Positions 1 to 7,257 of a DNA stretch of 64,000 bases are shown piece after piece. This stretch comes from Akkermansiaceae bacterium (GTDB lineage: Bacteria > Verrucomicrobiota > Verrucomicrobiia > Verrucomicrobiales > Akkermansiaceae). The notes beneath the pieces are model-generated. The model was not told the DNA's origin. It ran no database searches and worked only from the letters and a program-made list of their open reading frames with translations. Position 1 is the first letter of the stretch. Every line of letters starts with the position of its first letter. Where the stretch lies: assembly GCA_024233115.1 (NCBI GenBank), contig JACKQB010000007.1, forward strand, positions 186,001-250,000, given 5' to 3'. A program made the position numbers and the translations under genes.

Positions 1-309
1 CTCGATCAGCTGGCGGATCAGTTCCCAGCGGGGGTCATCCTCCTCGATATCCTCCTCGGGAGGCATCACCGACTTCGGCAGCAGGGTGCGGCTCTTGATA
101 TACATCAGATTGGCCGCCATCACGATAAACTCCGACGCCAGGTCGATGTTGAGCATCTTGAAGGTGTCGATGTATGTGAGATACTGCTTGGTGATCCGCT
201 CAATGGAAATCGTATGGATATCTACCTCGTCCTTTTTGATCAGGTAAAGGAGCAGATCCAGGGGACCCTCGAAAATATCGAGTCTGACTTTGTAATCGGT
301 GGTTTCCAC
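1..309 (-). CDS. scpA: Segregation and condensation protein A, N-terminal part (cut by window edge)
   Basis: The first 103 codons of ScpA, the kleisin that bridges the SMC ATPase heads with ScpB in the chromosome-condensing complex. The translation after a GTG start at 309 carries the family's N-terminal block (VRLDIFEGPLDLLLYLIKKD, then DIHTISIERITKQYL) and the helix IVMAANLMYIKSRTLLP that contacts the Smc neck. An in-frame TAA lies 18 bases upstream of the GTG and no ATG lies between, which fixes the start. The acidic stretch near the cut end (EEDIEEDDP) is the usual linker. The rest of the gene lies outside the window. Confidence 0.9.
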   Translation of the reverse strand, partial: METTDYKVRLDIFEGPLDLLLYLIKKDEVDIHTISIERITKQYLTYIDTFKMLNIDLASEFIVMAANLMYIKSRTLLPKSVMPPEEDIEEDDPRWELIRQLIE

Positions 310-393
310 GTGGGGGAGATCGATAGGTTATCCCGCCCCCTCAGGCGAGGAAAAATTTACCCTCCAGGCAGTAAACCCCGTCAAATCGCCCTA

Positions 394-654
394 TTAACGG
401 CAACCGCGGTAGCCACCGTAATACCCGCCATAGTGGCCGCTACGCCGGTAATGGCCACTATGATGATGACCGTTGTTGTGACCCGCCGCATAAGCCACGG
501 CACCAAGAGCCAGCGCCCCCACCGCCACTGCGCCAGGGTCAACGGTTTGTATCGGCCTTCCGTATGAATCATACGAGGTCACGCAGTTCGAAAAGAGCAG
601 CGCCGAAGCAATGCCGGCCACGGTGAGCTTGATCCATGATTTTCTGTGTTCCAT
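394..654 (-). CDS. Small Gly/His/Tyr-rich lipoprotein
   Basis: An 86-residue predicted lipoprotein. A charged N-terminus and hydrophobic stretch end in a lipobox (LLFSNC, Cys24), so it should be lipidated and anchored in the outer or inner membrane facing the periplasm. A small-residue segment (GAVAVGALALGAVAYAAG) resembles a glycine-zipper, and the tail is rich in His, Gly and Tyr (HNNGHHHSGHY, YGGYYGGYRG), which could bind metal or be disordered. No enzymatic motif is present. The gene stands alone between scpA and the pilin-like pair. The reading frame is supported by the signal sequence rather than by a family match, so the function is unknown. Confidence 0.7.
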   Translation of the reverse strand: MEHRKSWIKLTVAGIASALLFSNCVTSYDSYGRPIQTVDPGAVAVGALALGAVAYAAGHNNGHHHSGHYRRSGHYGGYYGGYRGCR

Positions 655-755
655 GCCCTAATAGACGGAGGTTTGGGCTGCTTTATTCACAAAATTTGAC
701 AGGATTTTTCTGAATGGCCACATCACCAGCCGCCGCATCGTCGCAACAACAAAAA

Positions 756-787
756 GTAGGACGAGTTTCCAACTTGTCGGCAACCCA
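756..787. repeat. REP-like palindromic repeat, copy A
   Basis: One copy of a short repeat also present at 25198, 25268, 28008, 28051 and 60353. Its core GAGTTTCCAACTTG holds an imperfect inverted repeat (AGTT/AACT) and is followed by the shared tail TCGGCAACCCAAG. It lies about 35 bases past the stop of the 822-1640 gene on the minus strand. A single copy gives only a short hairpin. It produces a spurious minus-strand reading frame ending in a peptide with LETRPTF. Confidence 0.7.
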
Positions 788-821
788 AGCGACGCCTTTT
801 TCGAGAAAAATGGCAGCCAAA

Positions 822-1640
822 TCATCCGCGAGCATGACGTTTCTTTCTCCTTCGGATGAACACAAACACAATGCCCACAACCAAAAAGCCAATCATCAAT
901 CGGGCTGCCATAGAAGGTTGCAGCGGCTTACCCCAAGGACGTGGATGCACAAGATTCGCAACGTCAAACCCCTCCTCGCCCCAAACCGTATCAGCACCAC
1001 CATCAAACAAGGTTTTCCCCATTCCTATCTTGGCTTTGCACGTGTCTTTGTTGATCAGTAGTTGTTTGACCGCGCCGTCAATACGCAGCACAACGGCTTT
1101 ATGGTCGTAAGGCTTGGGGTCAAACTGGACACCCTCCCCCGACATGGGGGCGAGCAGGACCGGGCGGCCTGAGTTATCCGAGGTCGATTGGTTTTTCACG
1201 TAAGAAAACCCACATTCCCCCGCCTCAAGAATCCGGCTGCGCGAAGAAATATCGTCATCAGCTTTCCGGCCTGGGTCCTTTTCCCACGGAGCGACAAATA
1301 TTTGCTCCGATTTCGTATAGCCACCAGCAATGAACTGGCCCATGTAGTCGTTCGAATACTCGCCCTTGCAGGTTCTCAGGTCAACTATGGGTTCGCCTCC
1401 CATTCCTGTATGCAAAATGGCTGTCGCATCGCCAGGAAACTCGCCGTAGTCCTGATCGAATTCAATGAGAAGATAGAAAACCTGCTTGGCATTACTGGTA
1501 GTGGAAGTCATCGCAGCTTTTTTATGCGATTTCATTACCACCGGAGTAGTCACGAAGGCCAGCGCGAGCACCAGCAACACACCTAATACAACCATGCCAT
1601 AAGTTATACGTGGTTTCAGTTTCGGATCTTGTTCTTCCAT
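822..1640 (-). CDS. Pilin-like membrane protein, with extra C-terminal membrane segment
   Basis: A 272-residue protein with an N-terminal membrane segment (about residues 14-34) and then a periplasmic domain beginning NAKQVFYLLIEFDQDYGEFP. That pattern is typical of the long helix and following loop of type II pseudopilin-like proteins of Verrucomicrobia, but the prepilin peptidase site (GFTLIE) is absent, so it is probably a fixed membrane protein rather than a processed pilin. Unlike its neighbour it ends with a second hydrophobic segment (about 243-260) and a basic tail RRRKKRHARG. It is the 3' partner of a tandem paralogous pair (next gene 1659-2336, 18 bases apart). Precise role unknown. 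Confidence 0.75.
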   Translation of the reverse strand: MEEQDPKLKPRITYGMVVLGVLLVLALAFVTTPVVMKSHKKAAMTSTTSNAKQVFYLLIEFDQDYGEFPGDATAILHTGMGGEPIVDLRTCKGEYSNDYMGQFIAGGYTKSEQIFVAPWEKDPGRKADDDISSRSRILEAGECGFSYVKNQSTSDNSGRPVLLAPMSGEGVQFDPKPYDHKAVVLRIDGAVKQLLINKDTCKAKIGMGKTLFDGGADTVWGEEGFDVANLVHPRPWGKPLQPSMAARLMIGFLVVGIVFVFIRRRKKRHARG

Positions 1641-1658
1641 GGTTTTATGGGTTGATGT

Positions 1659-2336
1659 TTATTTGGGGAAAACGAGATGACTTCGGTCAAATGCGTTTGG
1701 AAAAATTGGTTTGCCGTCGTCATAGGTAGCGATGCCTGTTTTGGGATCCACTTTCACAAATCGCGCCAGTCCGTCAGCCCTGAGCACGATGCCTTTTCCG
1801 TTGTAACACTCGGGATCAAAGCTGAGACCATTCCTATTCATATTCGCCAGTAGAATGGGTCCCCCTGCCGTTGTCGCTGACTGGTTCTTTACGTAGGAAA
1901 ACCCGCACTCACCAGCTTCAAGAACCTTCGACCACGAAGAGACATCATAATCTGGCCGCTTATTTACCGTAGCACCACCACGGGCATAAAACAGCTCCTC
2001 GGACTTGGTATAACCTCCCGCGATCAGCTGCCCCAGGTAGTCGTTAGAGAATTCACCCTTAAACGAATGATCGTTGTATGAAACATCACCATCGGGATCG
2101 TCTTTATGCACCTCGGCCGTTTCATCACTAGGAAAACTACCGTAATCCTGATCGAACTCTATCAAGAGATAGTAGATTTGTTTTGCATTACTCAATTCGC
2201 TACTACCGTGATGAGGCCCCTTCGTTTTCATCACGACGGGCAAAGCAATAACGACTAACACAACAAGCACCACCCCAACCAAGCCTCCCATCAACCAGGG
2301 ATTACCACGCTTTTGTTCTGAATTCACCTTTTCCAT
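1659..2336 (-). CDS. Pilin-like membrane protein, paralogue of the downstream gene
   Basis: A 225-residue paralogue of the 822-1640 product. Both share an N-terminal membrane helix, then NAKQ(V/I)(F/Y)YLLIEFDQDYG, GE(Y/F)SNDY(M/L)GQ, IAGGYTKSE and LEAGECGFSYVKNQS in the same order, so they arose by tandem duplication. This copy lacks the C-terminal membrane segment and basic tail. The ATG at 2336 (MEKVNSEQ) was preferred over the ATG at 2345 because it matches the start of the paralogue. No GFTLIE cleavage site is present. The two genes look co-transcribed. The conserved Cys in AGECGFSY and in the variable region may form disulfides in the periplasm. Function not recognised. Confidence 0.75.
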   Translation of the reverse strand: MEKVNSEQKRGNPWLMGGLVGVVLVVLVVIALPVVMKTKGPHHGSSELSNAKQIYYLLIEFDQDYGSFPSDETAEVHKDDPDGDVSYNDHSFKGEFSNDYLGQLIAGGYTKSEELFYARGGATVNKRPDYDVSSWSKVLEAGECGFSYVKNQSATTAGGPILLANMNRNGLSFDPECYNGKGIVLRADGLARFVKVDPKTGIATYDDGKPIFPNAFDRSHLVFPK

Positions 2337-2425
2337 GGTCACCATGATTCACAGAAGTATGAAATAATGATGAAGCCAGGGTGAAAAAACGGTGAATTGA
2401 TCCAATCATCCACTTTTTCATGGCT

Positions 2426-4900
2426 TCATGACTTCACTTCCAACGTCCCTTCGGTAACGCCGAGTTTTTCCATCACATCCAGATCCTGCCAGAGGTGGCT
2501 GCCGGAGGTTTCGCCTGATAGAAGTTGCTGATAGGCTTTCAGCGTTTCACCCGTTGCCGTTGCATCTTCATCGAGAAGGTCAATGCGGAACCTCCTCAAG
2601 CCGGTGCCACGCATTTGTTGGTAAAAGCGGGCACCTGTCTGGGCCCGACCATTAAACAGGGTGTTCCGACAGCCCACATCCGCCTTCAGGGTGTGCAGCT
2701 GCCCTACGCGATCCTTCATCTGCACGTGATGTTTTTCACACGGCTTACCACAATCCAGGATACTCGTCCCCTCACTCATAAAGGAGCAAAACACACAGTG
2801 CTCCATATGAAACATCGGCATGTGCTGGTGAAGTGTCAGCTCAAACCAATCGGTCGGCGCAGCTAACAGAAGGTCGAGAACCTGCCGGATATTCAAATCA
2901 TAGGAAACCGTCAGATGATCCAGCCCACCTTCCTCGCTAAGGATCTTCGCCGTCAGCGGGTTGGCACAATTCAGGGAAAAATCACCGGTTTTGTACAGGT
3001 CGGCCCGATCTTTAAAGTAAGCGACCCCACCCAGGTTACGGATCAGCACCCCATCGGGCTCGGCGCGCTCGACGACTTTAAAAAAACCGGCTTCACCCGG
3101 TTTCTGTATCCGCGGGGTGGCGAGGTGAATGCGGGCACCCTTGGACTGCCTGACCAATGCCACCGCCTCCTTGCCTCGGCGGATATCTTCGAAGTCGACA
3201 TAGATGTTAGTAATGCCGACATCGAGCGCGGCCTCAACCTGCTCCATCGACCGGCATAAGGCAGAGAGCTCACGATGGTGTGACTCGTCTGTTTTCCGGG
3301 TCGGCAGGAGGTCTTTGAGACTGACTTGGGTTGATGCGGGCGGGACACCCAGGTTCGCTTGAGCGGGCTCTTGGTCCATGGCCTCGACGAGTGCCCGGCG
3401 GAGTCGGTTCACCGCCGAAACCGGCATCATCACAGCACCGACGAGTTCGTTGGTGACCGTACCCAGTTTCCACGCCGTGCCACCTAAGCGACCTAACTGT
3501 TGTTCAAGAAACTCCGTGGTAAATGGTCGGCTCTGGGCCGCCTCGAGCGTTTCAGAAGAGGTTACTGACACCTTGCCACAACGAAGGACCATGGCTTGCC
3601 CGGCCTCGCCTGCCACGGTGATATTGAGGGTGTCCCGGATGGGTTCGAGCCTGGCGTTTTTCCAGCTTGCCTTAAGGGCCTTGTTGAGTTTGGGATCGTC
3701 TGTCTTCCAGATTTTCAACCCGTCTTTGATCCCCTCTTTGATTTTATTCCAATCGAGTCCACTCTGCTCGCGGTGAAACAGGAGCCGGTTTCCCTGCACC
3801 TCCCAGATCCGGGCACCCTGCTCATCATCGCGGTTCTCGCCGGCATCAAATACAACCCCATCACCCGCTTTCATGGGAATCCCGGTCGCTAGTTTCACTT
3901 CCACCCAGCCGCGCTCACAAGCAGTGACCTCGCCGACGTAGACGCCCCGTTTTTTACCAAACCTACCATGCGTCAGGCGCGGGTGGTTGGTCCCTTCCAG
4001 CCAGCCGGTCGAGAGCCCACGGGAAAAGGTCATCTCCATGCTGTAGCGGTCCTCCCTGGTAATGGGGCTTTCCTTCCCGGCCACAGCGGCATCAATCGCC
4101 TTGCGATACACCCTGGTAATGGCAGCCACGTATTCTGGCGACTTCAATCGACCCTCGATTTTATAGGAAACAACCCCCTGCCTGACAAGATCAGGAATCA
4201 AATCGACTGCGGCGAGATCCTGGGGACTGAGCAGATAACGCACCTCCTCCAGGTCACGCTCTTCACCATCGATTACCAGCGTATAAGGCATCCTGCACGC
4301 CTGCGCGCACTCGCCCCGGTTGGCCGACCTTTGCCCGAGACTCTCACTTGTTAGACACTGACCTGAGTAGGCGACACAAAGTGCCCCGTGCACAAACACC
4401 TCCAGGGCCACACTCTCGGTCGGTTTGAATTTCCCGATTTCCTGCAGTGAAAGCTCCCGTGCGAGCACGGCGCGGTCGAGCTGATAGAGCTGATCCGCAA
4501 ACTGCAATCCTTCGGGCGAAGTAATCGTCATCTGGGTGGACGCGTGGATCTCAAGATTCGGCGCCACATGCCGCGCCAACCTCGCCAAGCCAAGATCCTG
4601 CACAATGATGGCATCGACACCACATTGATCGAGTAATCGTAGCTGCGCCTCGGCCGACTCCATCTCACCGGTAAAAATCAGCGTATTCATGGTGACAAAA
4701 CCACGCACACCATGGGCGTGGAGGAACTCCATCAACTCCGGCAGGTCGTCATCGGTGAAGTTGTCGGCACGAAGCCGGGCATTGAATTTCGGCAGGCCAA
4801 AAAAAATCGCGTCCGCCCCATTGGCCACCGCCGCGCGGGCACAATCCCAGTTTCCCGCTGGAGAAAGAAGTTCAGGTGAGCGATCAGTGGTGCCGGACAT
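2426..4900 (-). CDS. Peptidase U32 family protein with DUF3656 (RlhA-like)
   Basis: An 824-residue U32-family protein. The N-terminal half is a TIM-barrel-like region starting PELLSPAGNWDCARAAVANG, followed by the U32 signature (EVFVHGALCVAYSGQC ... SANRGECAQACR) with four cysteines that in RlhA and TrhP relatives are thought to hold an iron-sulfur cluster. E. coli RlhA (formerly YdcP, about 650 residues) hydroxylates 23S rRNA at C2501, and DUF3656 follows the U32 domain there as here. The C-terminal third repeats a barrel-like region and has its own cysteine group (EHCVFCSF ... DCGKPCEKH). The ATG at 4900 (MSGTTDRSPELLSPAG) is preferred over the upstream candidate at 4963. Protease activity is doubtful; RNA modification is more likely. 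Confidence 0.85.
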   Translation of the reverse strand: MSGTTDRSPELLSPAGNWDCARAAVANGADAIFFGLPKFNARLRADNFTDDDLPELMEFLHAHGVRGFVTMNTLIFTGEMESAEAQLRLLDQCGVDAIIVQDLGLARLARHVAPNLEIHASTQMTITSPEGLQFADQLYQLDRAVLARELSLQEIGKFKPTESVALEVFVHGALCVAYSGQCLTSESLGQRSANRGECAQACRMPYTLVIDGEERDLEEVRYLLSPQDLAAVDLIPDLVRQGVVSYKIEGRLKSPEYVAAITRVYRKAIDAAVAGKESPITREDRYSMEMTFSRGLSTGWLEGTNHPRLTHGRFGKKRGVYVGEVTACERGWVEVKLATGIPMKAGDGVVFDAGENRDDEQGARIWEVQGNRLLFHREQSGLDWNKIKEGIKDGLKIWKTDDPKLNKALKASWKNARLEPIRDTLNITVAGEAGQAMVLRCGKVSVTSSETLEAAQSRPFTTEFLEQQLGRLGGTAWKLGTVTNELVGAVMMPVSAVNRLRRALVEAMDQEPAQANLGVPPASTQVSLKDLLPTRKTDESHHRELSALCRSMEQVEAALDVGITNIYVDFEDIRRGKEAVALVRQSKGARIHLATPRIQKPGEAGFFKVVERAEPDGVLIRNLGGVAYFKDRADLYKTGDFSLNCANPLTAKILSEEGGLDHLTVSYDLNIRQVLDLLLAAPTDWFELTLHQHMPMFHMEHCVFCSFMSEGTSILDCGKPCEKHHVQMKDRVGQLHTLKADVGCRNTLFNGRAQTGARFYQQMRGTGLRRFRIDLLDEDATATGETLKAYQQLLSGETSGSHLWQDLDVMEKLGVTEGTLEVKS

Positions 4901-5037
4901 CAGGCATAGCCTTACTGAACCTGACCGACATTGTCCACTCACGAAAAATGAGAATCTCTCCACGGCGGAGGAAATCCCCTTGCCCTATGCGCCAAAATAC
5001 TTTGCCATAGCCCCGCCAGTCTGATCCTGCTGAGAAA

Positions 5038-6159
5038 ATGACAGATACCCCACTGATGAAAGATGGCCTGGGCGAGGCCGCGGTAGAACGTATCATCGAT
5101 GCGCTTCAGGCTGCCGGTGCCGGGTTCTCCCGCGATAGCTTTCTCAGGGATGCCCTGTCGGTCCTGGAAAACCTCGAACTCAAGGACCGCGTTCGCCACA
5201 TCATCACCGTGATGGGTGTCCATCTGCCCGCTTCATTTCCCGAAACAGCAGCTATCCTGGGCGAAATCCGCGACCACTGGCCAGAGACTGACGCCAGGGA
5301 CAAACGCCAGATCTTCGCCGCCTGGCCAATCGTCGACTACGTCGCTGCCCACGGCCTCAACCACCCACAGATCGCGCTACCGCTGCTGCGCTATCTCACC
5401 CCCATGTTTTCCGCCGAGTTTGCCATCAGGGCATTCCTCGAAGTCCATCCGGAGCAAACCTACAGCCAGATGCTGCTCTGGTGCCTGGACAGCAATGCAC
5501 ACGTGCGTAGACTGGCGTCCGAGGGGATTCGACCACGCCTGCCCTGGGGCAAACAACTTCCTCAATACATCGACAACCCAAAACCGGTCATTTCCCTGCT
5601 GGAAAACCTCAAGGATGACCCCTCCGACTACGTCAGGCGATCCGTCGCTAACAACCTCAATGATGTCTCCAAAGACCACCCGGATCTTGTCATTGAAACG
5701 TGCCGACGCTGGCAGGCCGACAAGGTTTCCGCCCGGCAATGGATCATCCGTCACGCCACCCGCACGATGGTCAAGGACGGATACCGCGATGTTTTCCCGC
5801 TGCTGGGCTACACCCGCAGGCCCAAGCTGGACATCCGCCACCCGGAACTCTCCACCACCCACCTTTTGCTTGGTGACGCACTCGGTATTTCCACGCGGAT
5901 CACGTCGACCTCCACCGACAAACAATACGTGGTCATCGACTACGCCGTGCACTACATGAAATCCAGCGGAAAGACTGCCTCCAAGGTCTTCAAGTGGAAA
6001 AACCTCCGTCTCAAGCCCGGACAGTCCGTGACGCTGGAAAAATCCCACCCGTTCAAAAAAATCACCACCCGCCGTCACTACCCGGGCGGACACAAAATCG
6101 AGATTCTGGTCAACGGCAGACACGCCGCAGAAACCCCTTTCGAGCTGCACATCCCCTAA
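5038..6159 (+). CDS. AlkC-like DNA alkylation-repair glycosylase (HEAT repeats plus Ig-like domain)
   Basis: A 373-residue protein of the DNA alkylation repair enzyme superfamily. Helical HEAT-like repeats fill about residues 40-255 (for example LWCLDSNAHVRRLASEGIRPRLPWG and DPSDYVRRSVANNLNDVSKDHP), and a C-terminal beta-sandwich of about 100 residues (ITSTSTDKQYVVIDYAVHYM onwards, ending in VNGRHAAETPFELHIP) matches the Ig-like domain that separates AlkC from AlkD. AlkC removes 3-methyladenine and related lesions from DNA in the cytoplasm. The gene is divergent from the U32 gene and is followed by a heptamer repeat and lipA. Family assignment is firm; the AlkC subfamily rests on the Ig-like tail. 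Confidence 0.85.
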   Translation: MTDTPLMKDGLGEAAVERIIDALQAAGAGFSRDSFLRDALSVLENLELKDRVRHIITVMGVHLPASFPETAAILGEIRDHWPETDARDKRQIFAAWPIVDYVAAHGLNHPQIALPLLRYLTPMFSAEFAIRAFLEVHPEQTYSQMLLWCLDSNAHVRRLASEGIRPRLPWGKQLPQYIDNPKPVISLLENLKDDPSDYVRRSVANNLNDVSKDHPDLVIETCRRWQADKVSARQWIIRHATRTMVKDGYRDVFPLLGYTRRPKLDIRHPELSTTHLLLGDALGISTRITSTSTDKQYVVIDYAVHYMKSSGKTASKVFKWKNLRLKPGQSVTLEKSHPFKKITTRRHYPGGHKIEILVNGRHAAETPFELHIP

Positions 6160-6161
6160 TG

Positions 6162-6215
6162 CTTGAAACTTCAAACTTCAAACTTGAAACTTCAAACTTG
6201 AAACTTGAAACTTGA
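6162..6215. repeat. Heptamer tandem repeat CTTSAAA, about 7.7 copies
   Basis: Seven full units and one partial unit of CTTGAAA or CTTCAAA in a row (G,C,C,G,C,G,G at the variable base) lie between the AlkC-like gene and lipA, ending 16 bases before the lipA ATG. Adjacent C- and G-type units make short palindromes such as TTCAAACTTGAA, so the array can fold in RNA. Copy number could vary by slippage. Confidence 0.85.
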
Positions 6216-6231
6216 GGGCTAAAAGCCCCCC

Positions 6232-7176
6232 ATGAACTGCCACGGCCCACGGATGAATATGGACCCCTCTCTCCACACCGAGCGCAAGCCCGACTGGATC
6301 AAGGTGCGCCTCCCCAACGATCCTAAATTCTGGTCGACCAAATCCATGGTCACTGACTTGAACCTCGTTACCGTCTGTGAGGAAGCCCAGTGCCCGAACC
6401 GCTGGGAATGCTGGAGCCACGGCACCGCCACCTTTATGATCGCCGGTGAGAAATGCACCCGTGCTTGCGGATTCTGTGCGGTCAAGACCGCCCGCCCTGA
6501 CCCGCTGGAAGCCGACGAACCCCAGCGTGTCGCCGAAGCCTGCAAACGCATGAATTTGCAGCATGTGGTGATCACCGCAGTCGCCCGTGACGACCTGCGC
6601 GATGGAGGGGCCGAGCACTTCAAGTTCGTCATCGAAGCCGTCCGCGCCGCAAACCCCGGTATCATTATCGAGGTCCTGACACCCGACTTCAACGACAAGG
6701 ACTTCGCACTCGAGCTCTGCATGAGTGGTCGACCCCATATTTTCAACCACAACATCGAAACGGTCGAGCGCCTGACCGCGCTTGTCCGGAGTCGGGCCAA
6801 GTACCAACGCTCACTCACCGTGCTGAAAAAAGCCAAGGCGATCGCCGGGGGTAAAGTGGTGACCAAAAGCGGCCTGATGCTCGGACTCGGTGAGAAAGAG
6901 GTAGAGGTTCTCCAGGCGATGGATGACCTGCGCACCCACGATGTCACCGTGCTGACCCTGGGTCAGTACCTCCGTCCATCCCCGCGCCACCTGCCTGTGG
7001 TCGATTACGTCAAGCCGGAGAAATTTGCCGAATACAAGCAGATCGCCCTCGCCAAAGGCTTCCGCCACGTCGCCAGTGGTCCACTTGTCCGCAGCTCCTA
7101 CCACGCCGCTGATTTCCGTCCCGAGCTCGACCTCATCGACGACATTGAAAAAGAAGCCGCCGCCGCACAGGCCTGA
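6232..7176 (+). CDS. lipA: Lipoyl synthase
   Basis: A 314-residue radical-SAM enzyme that inserts two sulfurs into octanoyl groups on lipoyl domains (pyruvate and 2-oxoglutarate dehydrogenases, glycine cleavage H protein). Both cluster motifs are intact: the auxiliary cluster cysteines C49, C54, C60 (CEEAQCPNRWEC) and the SAM cluster cysteines C75, C79, C82 (CTRACGFC). The C-terminal RSSY motif, whose serine ligates the auxiliary cluster, is present near residue 288. The ATG at 6232 is close to the heptamer array, and a later ATG at 6253 is also possible. lipB is not adjacent, so octanoyl transfer must be encoded elsewhere. Confidence 0.97.
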   Translation: MNCHGPRMNMDPSLHTERKPDWIKVRLPNDPKFWSTKSMVTDLNLVTVCEEAQCPNRWECWSHGTATFMIAGEKCTRACGFCAVKTARPDPLEADEPQRVAEACKRMNLQHVVITAVARDDLRDGGAEHFKFVIEAVRAANPGIIIEVLTPDFNDKDFALELCMSGRPHIFNHNIETVERLTALVRSRAKYQRSLTVLKKAKAIAGGKVVTKSGLMLGLGEKEVEVLQAMDDLRTHDVTVLTLGQYLRPSPRHLPVVDYVKPEKFAEYKQIALAKGFRHVASGPLVRSSYHAADFRPELDLIDDIEKEAAAAQA

Positions 7177-7200
7177 TTTCGAAGTCATCCAGAGGCGTAA

Positions 7201-7234
7201 AAAAAGCGTGTGCCCGCCATGGACACACGCTTTG
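7201..7234 (-). terminator. Rho-independent terminator of the 7258-8655 gene
   Basis: A perfect 10-base-pair stem (AAAGCGTGTG / CACACGCTTT, 7204-7213 with 7225-7234) and an 11-base loop. On the minus strand the stem is followed by a run of six T, the classic intrinsic terminator form, 24 bases after the stop of the minus-strand gene. On the plus strand no T run follows, so it serves lipA only weakly if at all. Confidence 0.85.
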
Positions 7235-7257
7235 AAAATGATCGGCTGGGATTTGGA

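Noticed and set aside
683..892. Minus-strand frame of 69 codons between two genes
   Set aside because: It reads through the end of the pilin-like gene and the REP-like repeat; its LETRPTF part is repeat sequence.
5377..6174. 265-codon minus-strand frame opposite the AlkC-like gene
   Set aside because: Shadow of a GC-rich coding region; the plus-strand frame has clear homology and domains.
6162..6215. Heptamer array considered as a CRISPR-like repeat
   Set aside because: Units are 7 bases with no spacers; it is a simple tandem repeat.
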